The position numbers and the translations under genes were made by a program. A stretch of 64,000 nt of DNA from Nocardioides marinus (GTDB lineage Bacteria; Pseudomonadota; Alphaproteobacteria; Rhodobacterales; Rhodobacteraceae): positions 186,001-250,000 of the forward strand of contig JAHVJD010000003.1 in the NCBI GenBank assembly GCA_019801415.1, read 5' to 3'. The notes under the pieces were generated by a model. The model did not search any database. It worked only from the letters and a program-made list of their open reading frames with translations, and was not told the origin of the DNA. Each line of letters opens with the position of its first letter. Position 1 is the first letter of the stretch. Positions 1 to 8,009 of the stretch are shown here, piece by piece.

Positions 1-989
1 GGGTCTTTCATGGTTCCCGCAGTCTCGCCGGCGGCATCGCCAGTTCCGACAAATATATCGGCACGCTGCGCGCCCTTGATGGCGGAACCGGTGTCCTGCG
101 CGATCATCAGGCGGCGCAGCGGCATCTCTCCGTCCTTTTCCACCCAGACCGGCGCCCCAAGAGGCGTGTAGGCCGGATCAGCCGCGATACTGCGCATCGG
201 CGTGACAGAGCGGTTCATTGCCCCCAGCGGCCCCTTGGAGGCGGCCACCCTACGAACCTCGCGAAAGAAGACGTAGGAGGGGTTGTGATACAGCAGCTCG
301 CGCCCCTCCACGGGGTTGCGGCGCACCCAGGACTTGATCACCTGCGCGCTGACCTGGTGCAGGTTGTAGATGCCGCGGCGGACCAGCTCCTGTCCGATGG
401 ATCGATAGGGGTGGCCATTGGCCCCGCCGTAGCCGACCCGGATCATCGAACCGTCCGGCAGGCGGATACGGCCGGAGCCCTGGATCTGCAGGAAGAACAG
501 CTCCACCGGGTCATCCACCCAGGCAATTTCCAACCCGCGCCCTTCCATGACGCCGCTTTCCAGGATCTCGCGCCGGCTGAGCCACTGGTCCTTGCCGCGG
601 GCCTCTGGCGGCATCCGGTAGACCGGATAGCGATAGCGTGCGCTGCGGTGCCGTGCGCCGTTCAACTCGGGCTCGAAATAGCCGGTAAAGAGGGCAGGGG
701 AACCATCCTCGACCATGACCGGCCGGAAGAACAGCTCAAAAAAAGACCGCGCACCTTCGGGAGGCTGCGCTCGCGCGGCCTTGCACAACGCCTTCCAGTC
801 GGGATCCTTCAGATCGCCACAGGTGCCCAGAAAGGTCTTCAGGGCAGCGGCGTGGTCATCTTCGGCCCAGCCATCCAGTTGCGAGAAGTCGAGGATGCTG
901 TACACGGTGTCGGACTGCGCCTCGGAGGCGGTCATCGCGGCCGCTGCCACGGCAGCGACCCCAAGTGCCCCACGAAGCGCCGCAATCAT
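1..989 (-). CDS. mltA: Membrane-bound lytic murein transglycosylase A (MltA), C-terminus cut by window edge
   Basis: Cleaves the glycan strands of peptidoglycan, leaving 1,6-anhydro-muramyl ends. 329 codons are visible, starting from an ATG that overlaps the stop of the upstream Tim44-like gene by 4 bases (ATGA). An alanine-rich signal peptide covers about residues 1-25. The MltA domain is clear (ALFTGYFEPELNG, FLQIQGSGRI, GYGGANGHPYRSIG), followed by the 3D-like barrel with VWVEKDGEMPLRRLMIAQD and the Asp-bearing RADIFVGTG. By family length only a few tens of C-terminal residues lie beyond base 1. The tight coupling with the Tim44-like gene implies one transcript. Confidence 0.93.
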   Translation of the reverse strand, partial: MIAALRGALGVAAVAAAAMTASEAQSDTVYSILDFSQLDGWAEDDHAAALKTFLGTCGDLKDPDWKALCKAARAQPPEGARSFFELFFRPVMVEDGSPALFTGYFEPELNGARHRSARYRYPVYRMPPEARGKDQWLSRREILESGVMEGRGLEIAWVDDPVELFFLQIQGSGRIRLPDGSMIRVGYGGANGHPYRSIGQELVRRGIYNLHQVSAQVIKSWVRRNPVEGRELLYHNPSYVFFREVRRVAASKGPLGAMNRSVTPMRSIAADPAYTPLGAPVWVEKDGEMPLRRLMIAQDTGSAIKGAQRADIFVGTGDAAGETAGTMKD

Positions 990-1642
990 GCGTCCGTCGC
1001 AACCAGTTGCCAGTTGGGATCGTCGCTGCCCATGTCACGGGCAAAGACCCAGGTGTCCTTCTGGCGCTTCACGGCCTTCGGATCGCCTTCAACGATATTG
1101 CCGCTGCGATCCCGCACGACCGAGGTCAGCTCGGCCACGAAGCGCATGGTGATTTCCGCACGCCCGGTCTGGGCGTCAAACTGGGCATCCGCCAGGGTGG
1201 TTTCCCGCACGCCGATGAATTCTGCCTCGATCTTCAGGCCCTTGTCTTCCCGCTGGGCGACAGCCTCGACGAAGCTGTCAAAGACATCCTCGGCCAGGAA
1301 GGGCTGAATGCTGTCGAGGTCGCCATGTTCAAAGCCCATCACGATCATCTCGTAGGCACCGCGGGCCCCCTGCACGAAGTCCTGCACCTGGAACGAAGGT
1401 TCGGCGCGTTTCATCTCGGCCAGAGCCTGGGCCTGCGGGCTGCCTTCCGCTACGTAATCGGTGATGTCACGGTCGGGTCCGCCCTCGATCACTTCCAGAT
1501 CAGGGCGTCGGCTGCGCGCCTCGGACTGGGGCACAGGTGGCTTTTCAAAGCCCTCGCGTGTTCCCAACACGCTTTTCAAGCGCAGGATCAGAAACACGGC
1601 AATTCCTGCCAGAACCAAAAGCTGAATCACAGGCGACTCCAT
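986..1642 (-). CDS. Tim44/TimA-family membrane-anchored protein
   Basis: 218 residues. An N-terminal membrane segment (about residues 5-22, PVIQLLVLAGIAVFLIL) is followed by a charged linker and a Tim44-like domain (about 70-215) with the family pattern FVQGARGAYEMIVMGFEHGD and ends TWVFARDMGS.NWQLVATDA. Bacterial Tim44-like proteins are inner-membrane anchored with the domain in the cytoplasm or periplasm, and their exact role is not settled. The start has GAGG six bases upstream. It is translationally coupled to mltA, and its position next to fxsA and secB is the usual alphaproteobacterial arrangement. It is divergent from fxsA. Confidence 0.88.
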   Translation of the reverse strand: MESPVIQLLVLAGIAVFLILRLKSVLGTREGFEKPPVPQSEARSRRPDLEVIEGGPDRDITDYVAEGSPQAQALAEMKRAEPSFQVQDFVQGARGAYEMIVMGFEHGDLDSIQPFLAEDVFDSFVEAVAQREDKGLKIEAEFIGVRETTLADAQFDAQTGRAEITMRFVAELTSVVRDRSGNIVEGDPKAVKRQKDTWVFARDMGSDDPNWQLVATDA

Positions 1643-1756
1643 GGAAACCTCATGCTAGGCGTTCGTGCTTTGTTTGAAACCAAAGCGTTCAGACCTTATG
1701 TAGGTGACGGGCGGGGGCAAGTCTACCGCTCCGGCGAATGATCTCAAGGAAAGCCA

Positions 1757-2266
1757 ATGTATCTATTTCTTGCGTTTCTGATGGTTCCCATCATTGAAAT
1801 CGCCCTGTTCATTCAGGTTGGCGGCGCCATCGGTTTGTGGCCGACCCTGGCCATCGTGGTGTTGACCGCGGTGCTGGGCACCTGGCTGGTGAAAACGCAA
1901 GGGCGGCTGGCGATGGGGCAGTTGAGGTCTTCGTTCCAGCAGCTGTCGGACCCGGCCGAGCCGCTGGCCCATGGCGCGATGATCCTGTTTGCCGGCGCGC
2001 TGCTGCTGACGCCGGGCTTCTTCACCGATGCCGTCGGCTTTGCCCTGCTGATGCCGCCGGTGCGCCTCGCGATGTTCCGTTACCTGCGCTCCAAGATCAC
2101 CGTGGCGCAGTTTCAGATGGGACCGGGCAGCATGCAGGGCCGCCACTATCCGGGCGGCTCCGCCCATCCCCGCGGTCGCGGAGAGGTGATCGATGGCGAC
2201 TACGAGGACGTGACGCCCGGTAAGCGCCGCGACGGCCCTTCGGGCTGGGTCGACGGCCCCCGTTGA
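1757..2266 (+). CDS. fxsA: FxsA family cytoplasmic membrane protein
   Basis: 169 residues. The hydrophobic N-terminal half opens MYLFLAFLMVPIIEIALFIQ with the family's conserved PIIEI, then about three further membrane segments near residues 27-45, 72-98 and 90-110. The C-terminal third is Gly/Pro/Arg-rich and looks disordered. FxsA is known in E. coli for relieving exclusion of phage T7 by F, but its cellular job is unknown. The start has AAGGAA five bases upstream. It sits between the divergent Tim44-like gene and secB. Confidence 0.9.
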   Translation: MYLFLAFLMVPIIEIALFIQVGGAIGLWPTLAIVVLTAVLGTWLVKTQGRLAMGQLRSSFQQLSDPAEPLAHGAMILFAGALLLTPGFFTDAVGFALLMPPVRLAMFRYLRSKITVAQFQMGPGSMQGRHYPGGSAHPRGRGEVIDGDYEDVTPGKRRDGPSGWVDGPR

Positions 2267-2324
2267 GATAGCCGAACCAAGCTGCTAAGCACGGGCAAAA
2301 GAATTTATTTGCAGGAGCAACTCC

Positions 2325-2813
2325 ATGGCCGAAAACGGCGAAGCCCAACAGCAGCCTCAGGTCCAGATGAACATTCTGGGCCAATTCATCCGCGACATGT
2401 CGTTCGAAAACGTCATGGCGCAAAAAGGCTCCGGCGGTGAAGTGCAGCCCGACGTCAGCGTTCAGGTGAACCTGGACGCCAAGAAGCGCTCGGTCGAAAA
2501 CCAGTATGAGGTGATCACCAAGCTGACCGTCGAGTCCAAGAACAAGGACGGCGGCCAGGTGCTGTTCATCCTGGAACTGGAATATGTCGGCGTCTTCAAC
2601 ATCGTCGGCGTGCCGGACGACCAGCTGCACCCGTTCCTGCTGATCGAATGCCCGCGCCAGACCTTCCCGTTCCTGCGCCGCATCGTGTCGGACGTGACCC
2701 GCGATGGTGGCTTCCCGCCGCTGAACCTCGACAACATCGATTTCGTGGCAATCTATCGCAACGAGCTGGCCCGTCGCCAGTCCGAGGCCGCCGCGGCAGC
2801 GCAGACCCAGTAA
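2325..2813 (+). CDS. secB: Protein-export chaperone SecB
   Basis: 162 residues, the normal size for a SecB subunit. It binds unfolded preproteins in the cytosol as a tetramer and delivers them to SecA. The N-terminus MAENGEAQQQPQVQMNILGQ and core motifs FVAIYRNELARR, CPRQTFPFLRRIVSD and DGGFPPLNLDNIDF are characteristic. GCAGGAG precedes the start. A strong intrinsic terminator follows directly. SecA is encoded in the same window at 61.8 kb. Confidence 0.97.
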   Translation: MAENGEAQQQPQVQMNILGQFIRDMSFENVMAQKGSGGEVQPDVSVQVNLDAKKRSVENQYEVITKLTVESKNKDGGQVLFILELEYVGVFNIVGVPDDQLHPFLLIECPRQTFPFLRRIVSDVTRDGGFPPLNLDNIDFVAIYRNELARRQSEAAAAAQTQ

Positions 2814-2842
2814 GGTCGTCGCATTTAAGGTCGCAAGACAGG

Positions 2843-2872
2843 AAACGCCGCTGCACCCCAGCGGCGTTTTTT
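2843..2872 (+). terminator. Rho-independent terminator of secB
   Basis: An 11-bp perfect stem (AAACGCCGCTG / CAGCGGCGTTT) with the 5-base loop CACCC runs into a T tract. It begins 29 bases after the secB stop. Confidence 0.9.
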
Positions 2873-2931
2873 ATGGTCGGCCCACGCGCGTGCAGGCCGC
2901 GTACTGGCAACCTGGCACGGGCGCCATCAGG

Positions 2932-3660
2932 TCAGCTTGACTGGTTCCACAGCGCGTCGTCACCCAGCTTGGCGACGAATTCCGCATGGGCTGCCTGCTC
3001 TTCGGCGGTCAGCCGAGACGGCAGCGGCGCGGGGCGAGGTTGCGGGCGCCAGTCGTCTTCGACCTCGACCGATTTGGACGAAGTCTGGGTGGACAGGCCG
3101 AAATCCGGCTGCCGGCCGCCGATCAACTCCAGGTAGACATCGGCAAGGATCTCGGAGTCGAGCAACGCGCCGTGCAACGTCCGGTTCGAGTTGTCGATAT
3201 TGAAGCGGCGACACAGCGCATCCAGCGTCGCCGGCGAGCCGGGAAACCGCTGCCGCGCCATCGCCAGCGTGTCCACCGCCTGTTCCATCGGCAATTTGGG
3301 CAGGCCCATACGCTCCAGCTCGAAGTTCAGGAACTTCATGTCGAAGCTGGCATTGTGGATGATCAGCTTGGAATCCTGGACGAAATCCAGAAACTTCTGA
3401 CCGATCTTGGCAAACACCGGCTTGTCGCGCAGGGTCACGGCACCCGGTTCGGGTTTCTGCGGCGGCTCCAGCAGGTCGGGGCCGATACCGTGCACGGCAA
3501 AGGCCTCTGCCGGCATGGACCGCTCCGGGTTCATGTACTCGTGAAAGGTGTTTCCCGTGGGCATGTGGTTCAGCAGCTCCACGGCACCGATTTCGACGAT
3601 GCGGTCGCCGGAGAACGGGTCGAACCCGGTGGTTTCCGTATCGAGAACGATTTCACGCAT
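2932..3660 (-). CDS. dnaQ: DNA polymerase III epsilon subunit (3'-5' proofreading exonuclease)
   Basis: 242 residues. A DEDDh exonuclease that proofreads for the replicative polymerase. ExoI is D7-T-E9 (LDTETTGFDP), ExoII is HNASFDMKFLNFEL, and ExoIII is HGALLDSEILADVYLEL with the catalytic His and Asp five residues apart. The C-terminal tail after about residue 185 is Pro/Arg-rich and likely carries the contact to the alpha subunit. The start overlaps the coaE stop by 8 bases. This is the last gene of the leftward maf-aroE-coaE-dnaQ group that runs away from the candidate origin. Confidence 0.96.
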   Translation of the reverse strand: MREIVLDTETTGFDPFSGDRIVEIGAVELLNHMPTGNTFHEYMNPERSMPAEAFAVHGIGPDLLEPPQKPEPGAVTLRDKPVFAKIGQKFLDFVQDSKLIIHNASFDMKFLNFELERMGLPKLPMEQAVDTLAMARQRFPGSPATLDALCRRFNIDNSNRTLHGALLDSEILADVYLELIGGRQPDFGLSTQTSSKSVEVEDDWRPQPRPAPLPSRLTAEEQAAHAEFVAKLGDDALWNQSS

Positions 3661-4246
3661 GGCTCAGGCGGCTCCTGATGTCGGCAAGGATCTGTGCCAC
3701 CTGGGCGGCGGCGTGGTCCGGGGTATCGGTTTCGATCAGGTAATCGGCGCGGGCGCGCTTTTCCTCGATCGGCATCTGTTTGCGCAGGATATGTTCAAAC
3801 TGCTCGGATGTCATGGTGCCACGCGCCAACACGCGCCGGCGCTGGGTTTCCGCATCGGTGGTCACACAGGCCACTGCATCCATTTCGGCATCGCTGCCGG
3901 TCTCGAACAGCAGTGGAATGTCGAACACCAGGATGTCGCTGGCGGCCGTCGCGCGAAACTGCGCCCGGTCTGCGGCCACCAGCGGATGCACGATGGCCTC
4001 GATCCGTCGCAGGGCATCGGGATCCTGCGCGATGATGCGCTTCAGGGCAGGGCGGCTGACCGCGCCATCCTCGATGGCGCCGGGAAAGCTCGCCTGCATC
4101 GGCGCAACCGCCGCACCGCCGGCGGCATAGAGCTGATGAACGGCAGCATCGGCATCCCACACGGCGCAGCCCTGCGCCGCGAACAGCTGCGCGGTGGCCG
4201 TCTTGCCCATTCCGATGGAGCCGGTGAGACCAAGGCTGAAACTCAT
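3653..4246 (-). CDS. coaE: Dephospho-CoA kinase
   Basis: 197 residues. Phosphorylates the 3'-hydroxyl of dephospho-CoA, the last step of CoA synthesis. The P-loop GSIGMGKT lies at residues 9-16. Other family marks are DADAAVHQLYAAGGAAV, the substrate region HPLVAADRAQF, and DIPLLFETGSDAEMDAV. The start overlaps the aroE stop by 4 bases (ATGA), and the 3' end overlaps dnaQ, so aroE-coaE-dnaQ are translationally coupled. Confidence 0.96.
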   Translation of the reverse strand: MSFSLGLTGSIGMGKTATAQLFAAQGCAVWDADAAVHQLYAAGGAAVAPMQASFPGAIEDGAVSRPALKRIIAQDPDALRRIEAIVHPLVAADRAQFRATAASDILVFDIPLLFETGSDAEMDAVACVTTDAETQRRRVLARGTMTSEQFEHILRKQMPIEEKRARADYLIETDTPDHAAAQVAQILADIRSRLSHA

Positions 4247-5076
4247 GCCAGAAGCGCGGCGCGCGTGTCGGCGTCGACCTCCGGGCGCACTCCGAACCAG
4301 CGTTCAAAGCCCGGAACTGCCTGGTGCAGCAGCATGCCCAGCCCGTCGACCACGGTGCAGCCGACCTCTTCGGCATAGGACAGGAGCTCGGTCTTGAGCG
4401 GCGCATAGATCAGGTCCGTCACCACGGCGTCCTGGCGCAGGCCGTCCAGCGGCACCCGCAGCCGGGGATTGCCGGTCATGCCGAGGGATGTCGTGTTGAC
4501 CACCAGCGCGCCCTCCTCGATGATATTTCCGGCCTGAATCCAGTCTTCGACCCGGATGCGGTCGCCGAATTCGCTGCGCAGTTGCTCGGCCCGCTCGCGC
4601 GTGCGGTTGGTCAGCAGGATCTCGGGGACCCCCGCCTCCAGCAAGGATGCAACAACCGCGCGACAGGCGCCGCCGGCCCCCAGAACCACGGCCGGCCCGG
4701 ATTGCGGGTCCCAGTTCGGCGCGCCCTGATGGAGATTGGTGATAAAGCCATAGCCATCAGTGTTGTCAGCCAGAATGCTGCCGTCCTCGCGGAAGATCAA
4801 AGTGTTGGCGGCACCGATCACCTTGGCGCGGTCGGTCACCTGATCGGCAATGTCCATCACCGCTTCCTTGTGCGGGATCGTCACATTGGCCCCCACAAAG
4901 CCCATCTTGGGCATCATCCGGATGGCGTCTGCTAGATCCTCTGGCTCCACGTGCATGGGTATGTAATGGCCGGCGATGCCATGCTGCTGCAACCAGTGCC
5001 GGTGCAACTGTGGCGACTTGGACTGTGCAATCGGACAGCCGATCACGCCGGCGAGCGGTATTTTGGTCATGGTCAT
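4243..5076 (-). CDS. aroE: Shikimate dehydrogenase (NADP+)
   Basis: 277 residues. Reduces 3-dehydroshikimate to shikimate in the aromatic amino acid pathway. The shikimate-binding QSKSPQLH is near residue 20, the catalytic Lys is in NVTIPHKEAV, and Asn-Thr-Asp is in ILADNTDGYGF. The nucleotide-binding GAGGACRAVVASLLEAG and the NADP-recognition NRTRERAEQL match AroE rather than the quinate enzyme YdiB. Two in-frame ATGs lie at the start (MTM); the outer one overlaps the maf stop by 4 bases. Confidence 0.96.
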   Translation of the reverse strand: MTMTKIPLAGVIGCPIAQSKSPQLHRHWLQQHGIAGHYIPMHVEPEDLADAIRMMPKMGFVGANVTIPHKEAVMDIADQVTDRAKVIGAANTLIFREDGSILADNTDGYGFITNLHQGAPNWDPQSGPAVVLGAGGACRAVVASLLEAGVPEILLTNRTRERAEQLRSEFGDRIRVEDWIQAGNIIEEGALVVNTTSLGMTGNPRLRVPLDGLRQDAVVTDLIYAPLKTELLSYAEEVGCTVVDGLGMLLHQAVPGFERWFGVRPEVDADTRAALLA

Positions 5077-5672
5077 TGGTCGATCACCCCTTGCAGCCCG
5101 AGGTAGCTGATAAGCTCCATCAGCGGTAAACCCAAGACGTTGAAGTAATTTCCGTCGATACTGGCAAACAGTCGCACACCTTCTTCTTCCAGCTTGTACG
5201 CCCCAACCGCATGGCGAATGCTGTCCCAGTTGCGCTCGACATAATCGGCCAGGTAGGCGTCCGAGGATTTGCGCATCAGCAGCCGAACCTGCCCGACATG
5301 ACGCCAGATTGGCTGGCCATCCCGGTAGATCACCGCCGCCGACAGCAACATGTGGCGTTTGCCGCGCATTTCCTTCAACTGCTCGAACGCTTCAGCGGCG
5401 CTGGTGGGTTTCGACAACAGGCGGCCTTCGAAATCCAGCACCTGGTCACAGCCCAGCACCAGCCGGCCCGGGTGGCGCATGCTGATCTTGCGGGCCTTCG
5501 CCTCGGCCAGCGCGTCAGCGATATCGCGCGGCGGCGCTTCCTCCGCCAGCAGGGCGGCCTTGATCGCGGCCTCGTCCATTCGGGGCACATCGACGTCGAA
5601 AGCCACCCCCGCCTGACGCAGCAAATGCGCGCGGATTTCGGAACCGGATGCCAGAACGATGTGGGCAGTCAT
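5073..5672 (-). CDS. maf: Maf-family nucleoside triphosphate pyrophosphatase
   Basis: 199 residues. Maf proteins hydrolyse non-canonical or methylated NTPs to monophosphates (house-cleaning). The N-terminal active-site loop reads LASGSEIRAHLL instead of the classical S-x-S-P-R-R, as in many alphaproteobacterial origin-proximal Maf proteins. The later motifs are typical: VLGCDQVLDFEGRLLSKP and KLEEEGVRLFASIDGNYFNVLGLPL. It is the first gene of the leftward maf-aroE-coaE-dnaQ group. The 407-base gap upstream holds the candidate origin. Substrate specificity cannot be told from the sequence. Confidence 0.92.
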   Translation of the reverse strand: MTAHIVLASGSEIRAHLLRQAGVAFDVDVPRMDEAAIKAALLAEEAPPRDIADALAEAKARKISMRHPGRLVLGCDQVLDFEGRLLSKPTSAAEAFEQLKEMRGKRHMLLSAAVIYRDGQPIWRHVGQVRLLMRKSSDAYLADYVERNWDSIRHAVGAYKLEEEGVRLFASIDGNYFNVLGLPLMELISYLGLQGVIDQ

Positions 5673-6079
5673 GTGGAAAACCCCGTGGGAAAGACGCTGA
5701 AGAGTGCAGGACGTTTTGTATGGTTTTCCGCGCCCAAGTAAAGACTCGAGGGCTTGACGCGAACCTCAGGATTCAGCCGGCTGAGTCGTCCTTTGTGAAT
5801 CTGGATAACTTGAAATCCGTGGATATCCCGGTTTTCCCGGTTCTTCCCACGGTTATCCCCAACGCCATAAAGACGGCACACTCCTTAACCGCCCTTAAAT
5901 TTATGGCGCCGGCGGATTTTTCCCCGGACTGGTCCCGCAGTGCTGGAAACTTATCCCTACTGGGGATAAGCGGAGGAAGAGTCACTTATCCACTGGATTC
6001 AATGCACCCTACAAAAACATCATCCTTCTAATATTCATTTAATTATTAGGGTGGTCCGATCAGACCGGGGAGAACACCG
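5673..6079 (+). other. Candidate chromosomal replication origin (oriC) in the maf-hemJ divergent gap
   Basis: A 407-base gap between leftward maf and rightward hemJ with no convincing gene. It holds clustered DnaA-box-like 9-mers (consensus TTATCCACA). One-mismatch copies are at 5800-5808 (minus, TTATCCAGA), 5853-5861 (plus, TTATCCCCA), 5961-5969 (minus, TTATCCCCA) and 5986-5994 (plus, TTATCCACT). A two-mismatch copy is at 5951-5959 (plus, TTATCCCTA). An AT-rich stretch at 6027-6048 could be the unwinding element. Gene order matches the Caulobacter origin region, where maf, aroE, coaE and dnaQ lie on one side and rho, mnmE, mnmG and parAB on the other. The gap must also carry the maf and hemJ promoters. 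Seen: boxes and AT-rich patch. Inferred: origin function. Confidence 0.68.
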
Positions 6080-6535
6080 ATGGACCTGAGCAACCTGATG
6101 TTCACGCTCTACCCATACGCCAAGTCGCTGCACATCATGGCGGTGCTCAGCTGGATGGCCGGGCTGTTCTATCTGCCCCGTCTGTTCGTCTATCACGTGG
6201 AGCAGGCAGAGAAGGTTCAGGATGCACCTGCAATCTTCCTGACGATGGAGGACAAGCTGCTGCGTCTCATCATGCGTCCGGCCATGCATGTGGCCTGGGC
6301 TGCGGGGCTGTTCATCGTGCTGACCCCCGGTGTGGTCGACTGGAGCTATGTCTGGCCCTGGACCAAGGGTGTTTCGGTGATCGCGATGACCTGGTTTCAC
6401 CATTGGCTCCTTCTGCGGCACCGTGACTTCCGCGCCGGGCAGAACCGGCTGACCGGGCGGCAGTACAGATTGATGAACGAAGTGCCGACGCTGCTGATGG
6501 TGGTGATCGTGGTCTCCGTAATCTTCAAATTCTGA
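6080..6535 (+). CDS. hemJ: HemJ-type protoporphyrinogen IX oxidase
   Basis: 151 residues with about four membrane segments. HemJ oxidises protoporphyrinogen IX to protoporphyrin IX in the inner membrane and replaces HemG/HemY in most alphaproteobacteria. The conserved His is in YAKSLHIMAVLSWMAGLFYLP, and further family marks are RLFVYHVE and MRPAMHVAWAAGLF. GGGGAGA lies seven bases before the ATG. It is the first rightward gene from the candidate origin, and ferrochelatase (hemH) is elsewhere in the window. Confidence 0.93.
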   Translation: MDLSNLMFTLYPYAKSLHIMAVLSWMAGLFYLPRLFVYHVEQAEKVQDAPAIFLTMEDKLLRLIMRPAMHVAWAAGLFIVLTPGVVDWSYVWPWTKGVSVIAMTWFHHWLLLRHRDFRAGQNRLTGRQYRLMNEVPTLLMVVIVVSVIFKF

Positions 6536-6587
6536 CGCAGCGCGGCGCAGAGGTGGGCTGTGGCGGCGAAGCTGACGCAGCCGGCGT

Positions 6588-6616
6588 TTGACTCGCCCGG
6601 AACGAGTCCCTATGTA
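6588..6616 (+). promoter_or_regulatory. Candidate sigma-70-type promoter for rho
   Basis: TTGACT (6588-6593), a 17-base spacer, then TATGTA (6611-6616), about 95 bases before the rho start. The match and spacing are good, but this is inference from consensus only. Confidence 0.45.
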
Positions 6617-6709
6617 TGGGCCGCAACGCGCCCGTCCGGGCATCCGTGTTTTCCTAACCTGTCGTCTGACAAACCCTCGGTTAAGCGGGGGAGTAGAGGC
6701 CGTATCTAT

Positions 6710-7981
6710 ATGACCGTGCAATCCCTCAATCTGTCCGATCTGAAAGCAAAAAGCCCCAAAGCCCTGCTGGCGATGGCGGAAGAGCTGGAGATCGAAAACG
6801 CCTCCACCATGCGCAAGGGCGAAATGATGTTCCAGATCCTGCGCGAACGCGCAGACGAAGGCTGGGAAATCGGCGGCGACGGCGTGCTGGAAGTGCTGCA
6901 GGATGGATTCGGCTTCCTGCGCTCGCCCGAGGCAAACTACCTGCCGGGCCCAGATGACATCTATGTCTCGCCCGACATGATCCGTCAGTACAGCCTGCGC
7001 ACCGGCGATACGGTCGAAGGTCAGATCAAGGCACCGCTGGACAGCGAGCGCTATTTTGCCCTGACCAATGTCACCAAGATCAACTTCGAGGAGCCGGAAA
7101 AGGCGCGTCACAAGATCGCCTTCGACAACCTGACACCGCTGTATCCCGACGAGCGCCTGAAGATGGAGATCGAGGATCCCACCATCAAGGACCGTTCGGC
7201 CCGCGTGATCGACCTGGTGGCCCCCATCGGTAAAGGTCAGCGGTCGCTGATCGTGGCGCCGCCGCGCACCGGTAAGACGGTGATCCTGCAGAACATCGCC
7301 CATTCGATCGAGAAGAACCACCCCGAGTGCTACCTGATCGTGCTGCTGATCGACGAACGCCCGGAAGAGGTGACCGACATGCAGCGCTCGGTGAAGGGGG
7401 AGGTCGTCTCCTCCACCTTCGACGAGCCGGCGACGCGCCACGTGGCCGTGTCGGAAATGGTCATCGAAAAGGCCAAGCGCCTGGTGGAACATAAACGAGA
7501 TGTTGTGATCCTCCTCGATTCGATCACAAGACTTGGTAGAGCATTCAACACCGTCGTGCCGTCGTCCGGCAAGGTTCTGACCGGTGGTGTCGACGCAAAC
7601 GCCCTGCAGCGGCCGAAACGCTTCTTTGGTGCGGCCCGGAACATCGAAGAGGGCGGCTCGCTCACCATCATCGCCACCGCGCTGATCGACACCGGCAGCC
7701 GGATGGACGAGGTGATCTTTGAAGAATTCAAGGGCACCGGTAACTCGGAAATCGTGCTCGACCGCAAGATTGCCGACAAACGCGTGTTCCCGGCGATCGA
7801 CATCCTCAAATCCGGCACCCGGAAAGAGGATCTGCTGGTCGACAAGGGCGATCTGGCGAAGACCTTTGTGCTGCGTCGTATCCTGAACCCGATGGGCACC
7901 ACCGATGCGATTGAGTTCTTGCTGTCGAAGCTGAAGCAGACCAAGACAAACTCCGAATTCTTCGATTCTATGAACACCTGA
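6710..7981 (+). CDS. rho: Transcription termination factor Rho
   Basis: 423 residues, the normal Rho length. A hexameric RNA helicase that ends transcription. The N-terminal domain has the Rho_N helix-extended fold ([20 protein letters not shown]) and the cold-shock-like RNA-binding region ([19 protein letters not shown]). The ATPase core has Walker A APPRTGKT near residue 183, Walker [17 protein letters not shown] and the Q/R-loop region. The in-frame reading can be extended upstream to 6560, but I chose the ATG at 6710 because [12 protein letters not shown] is the conserved N-terminus and the 5' extension has unrelated composition. Confidence 0.96.
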   Translation: MTVQSLNLSDLKAKSPKALLAMAEELEIENASTMRKGEMMFQILRERADEGWEIGGDGVLEVLQDGFGFLRSPEANYLPGPDDIYVSPDMIRQYSLRTGDTVEGQIKAPLDSERYFALTNVTKINFEEPEKARHKIAFDNLTPLYPDERLKMEIEDPTIKDRSARVIDLVAPIGKGQRSLIVAPPRTGKTVILQNIAHSIEKNHPECYLIVLLIDERPEEVTDMQRSVKGEVVSSTFDEPATRHVAVSEMVIEKAKRLVEHKRDVVILLDSITRLGRAFNTVVPSSGKVLTGGVDANALQRPKRFFGAARNIEEGGSLTIIATALIDTGSRMDEVIFEEFKGTGNSEIVLDRKIADKRVFPAIDILKSGTRKEDLLVDKGDLAKTFVLRRILNPMGTTDAIEFLLSKLKQTKTNSEFFDSMNT

Positions 7982-8009
7982 CCGGGCCGGCAGAAAGAAA
8001 GGCCACCTC

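Noticed and set aside
5648-6031. A 127-codon frame across the maf-hemJ gap
   Set aside because: No ribosome site and no recognisable motif. The region is AT-richer and carries DnaA-box-like sites.
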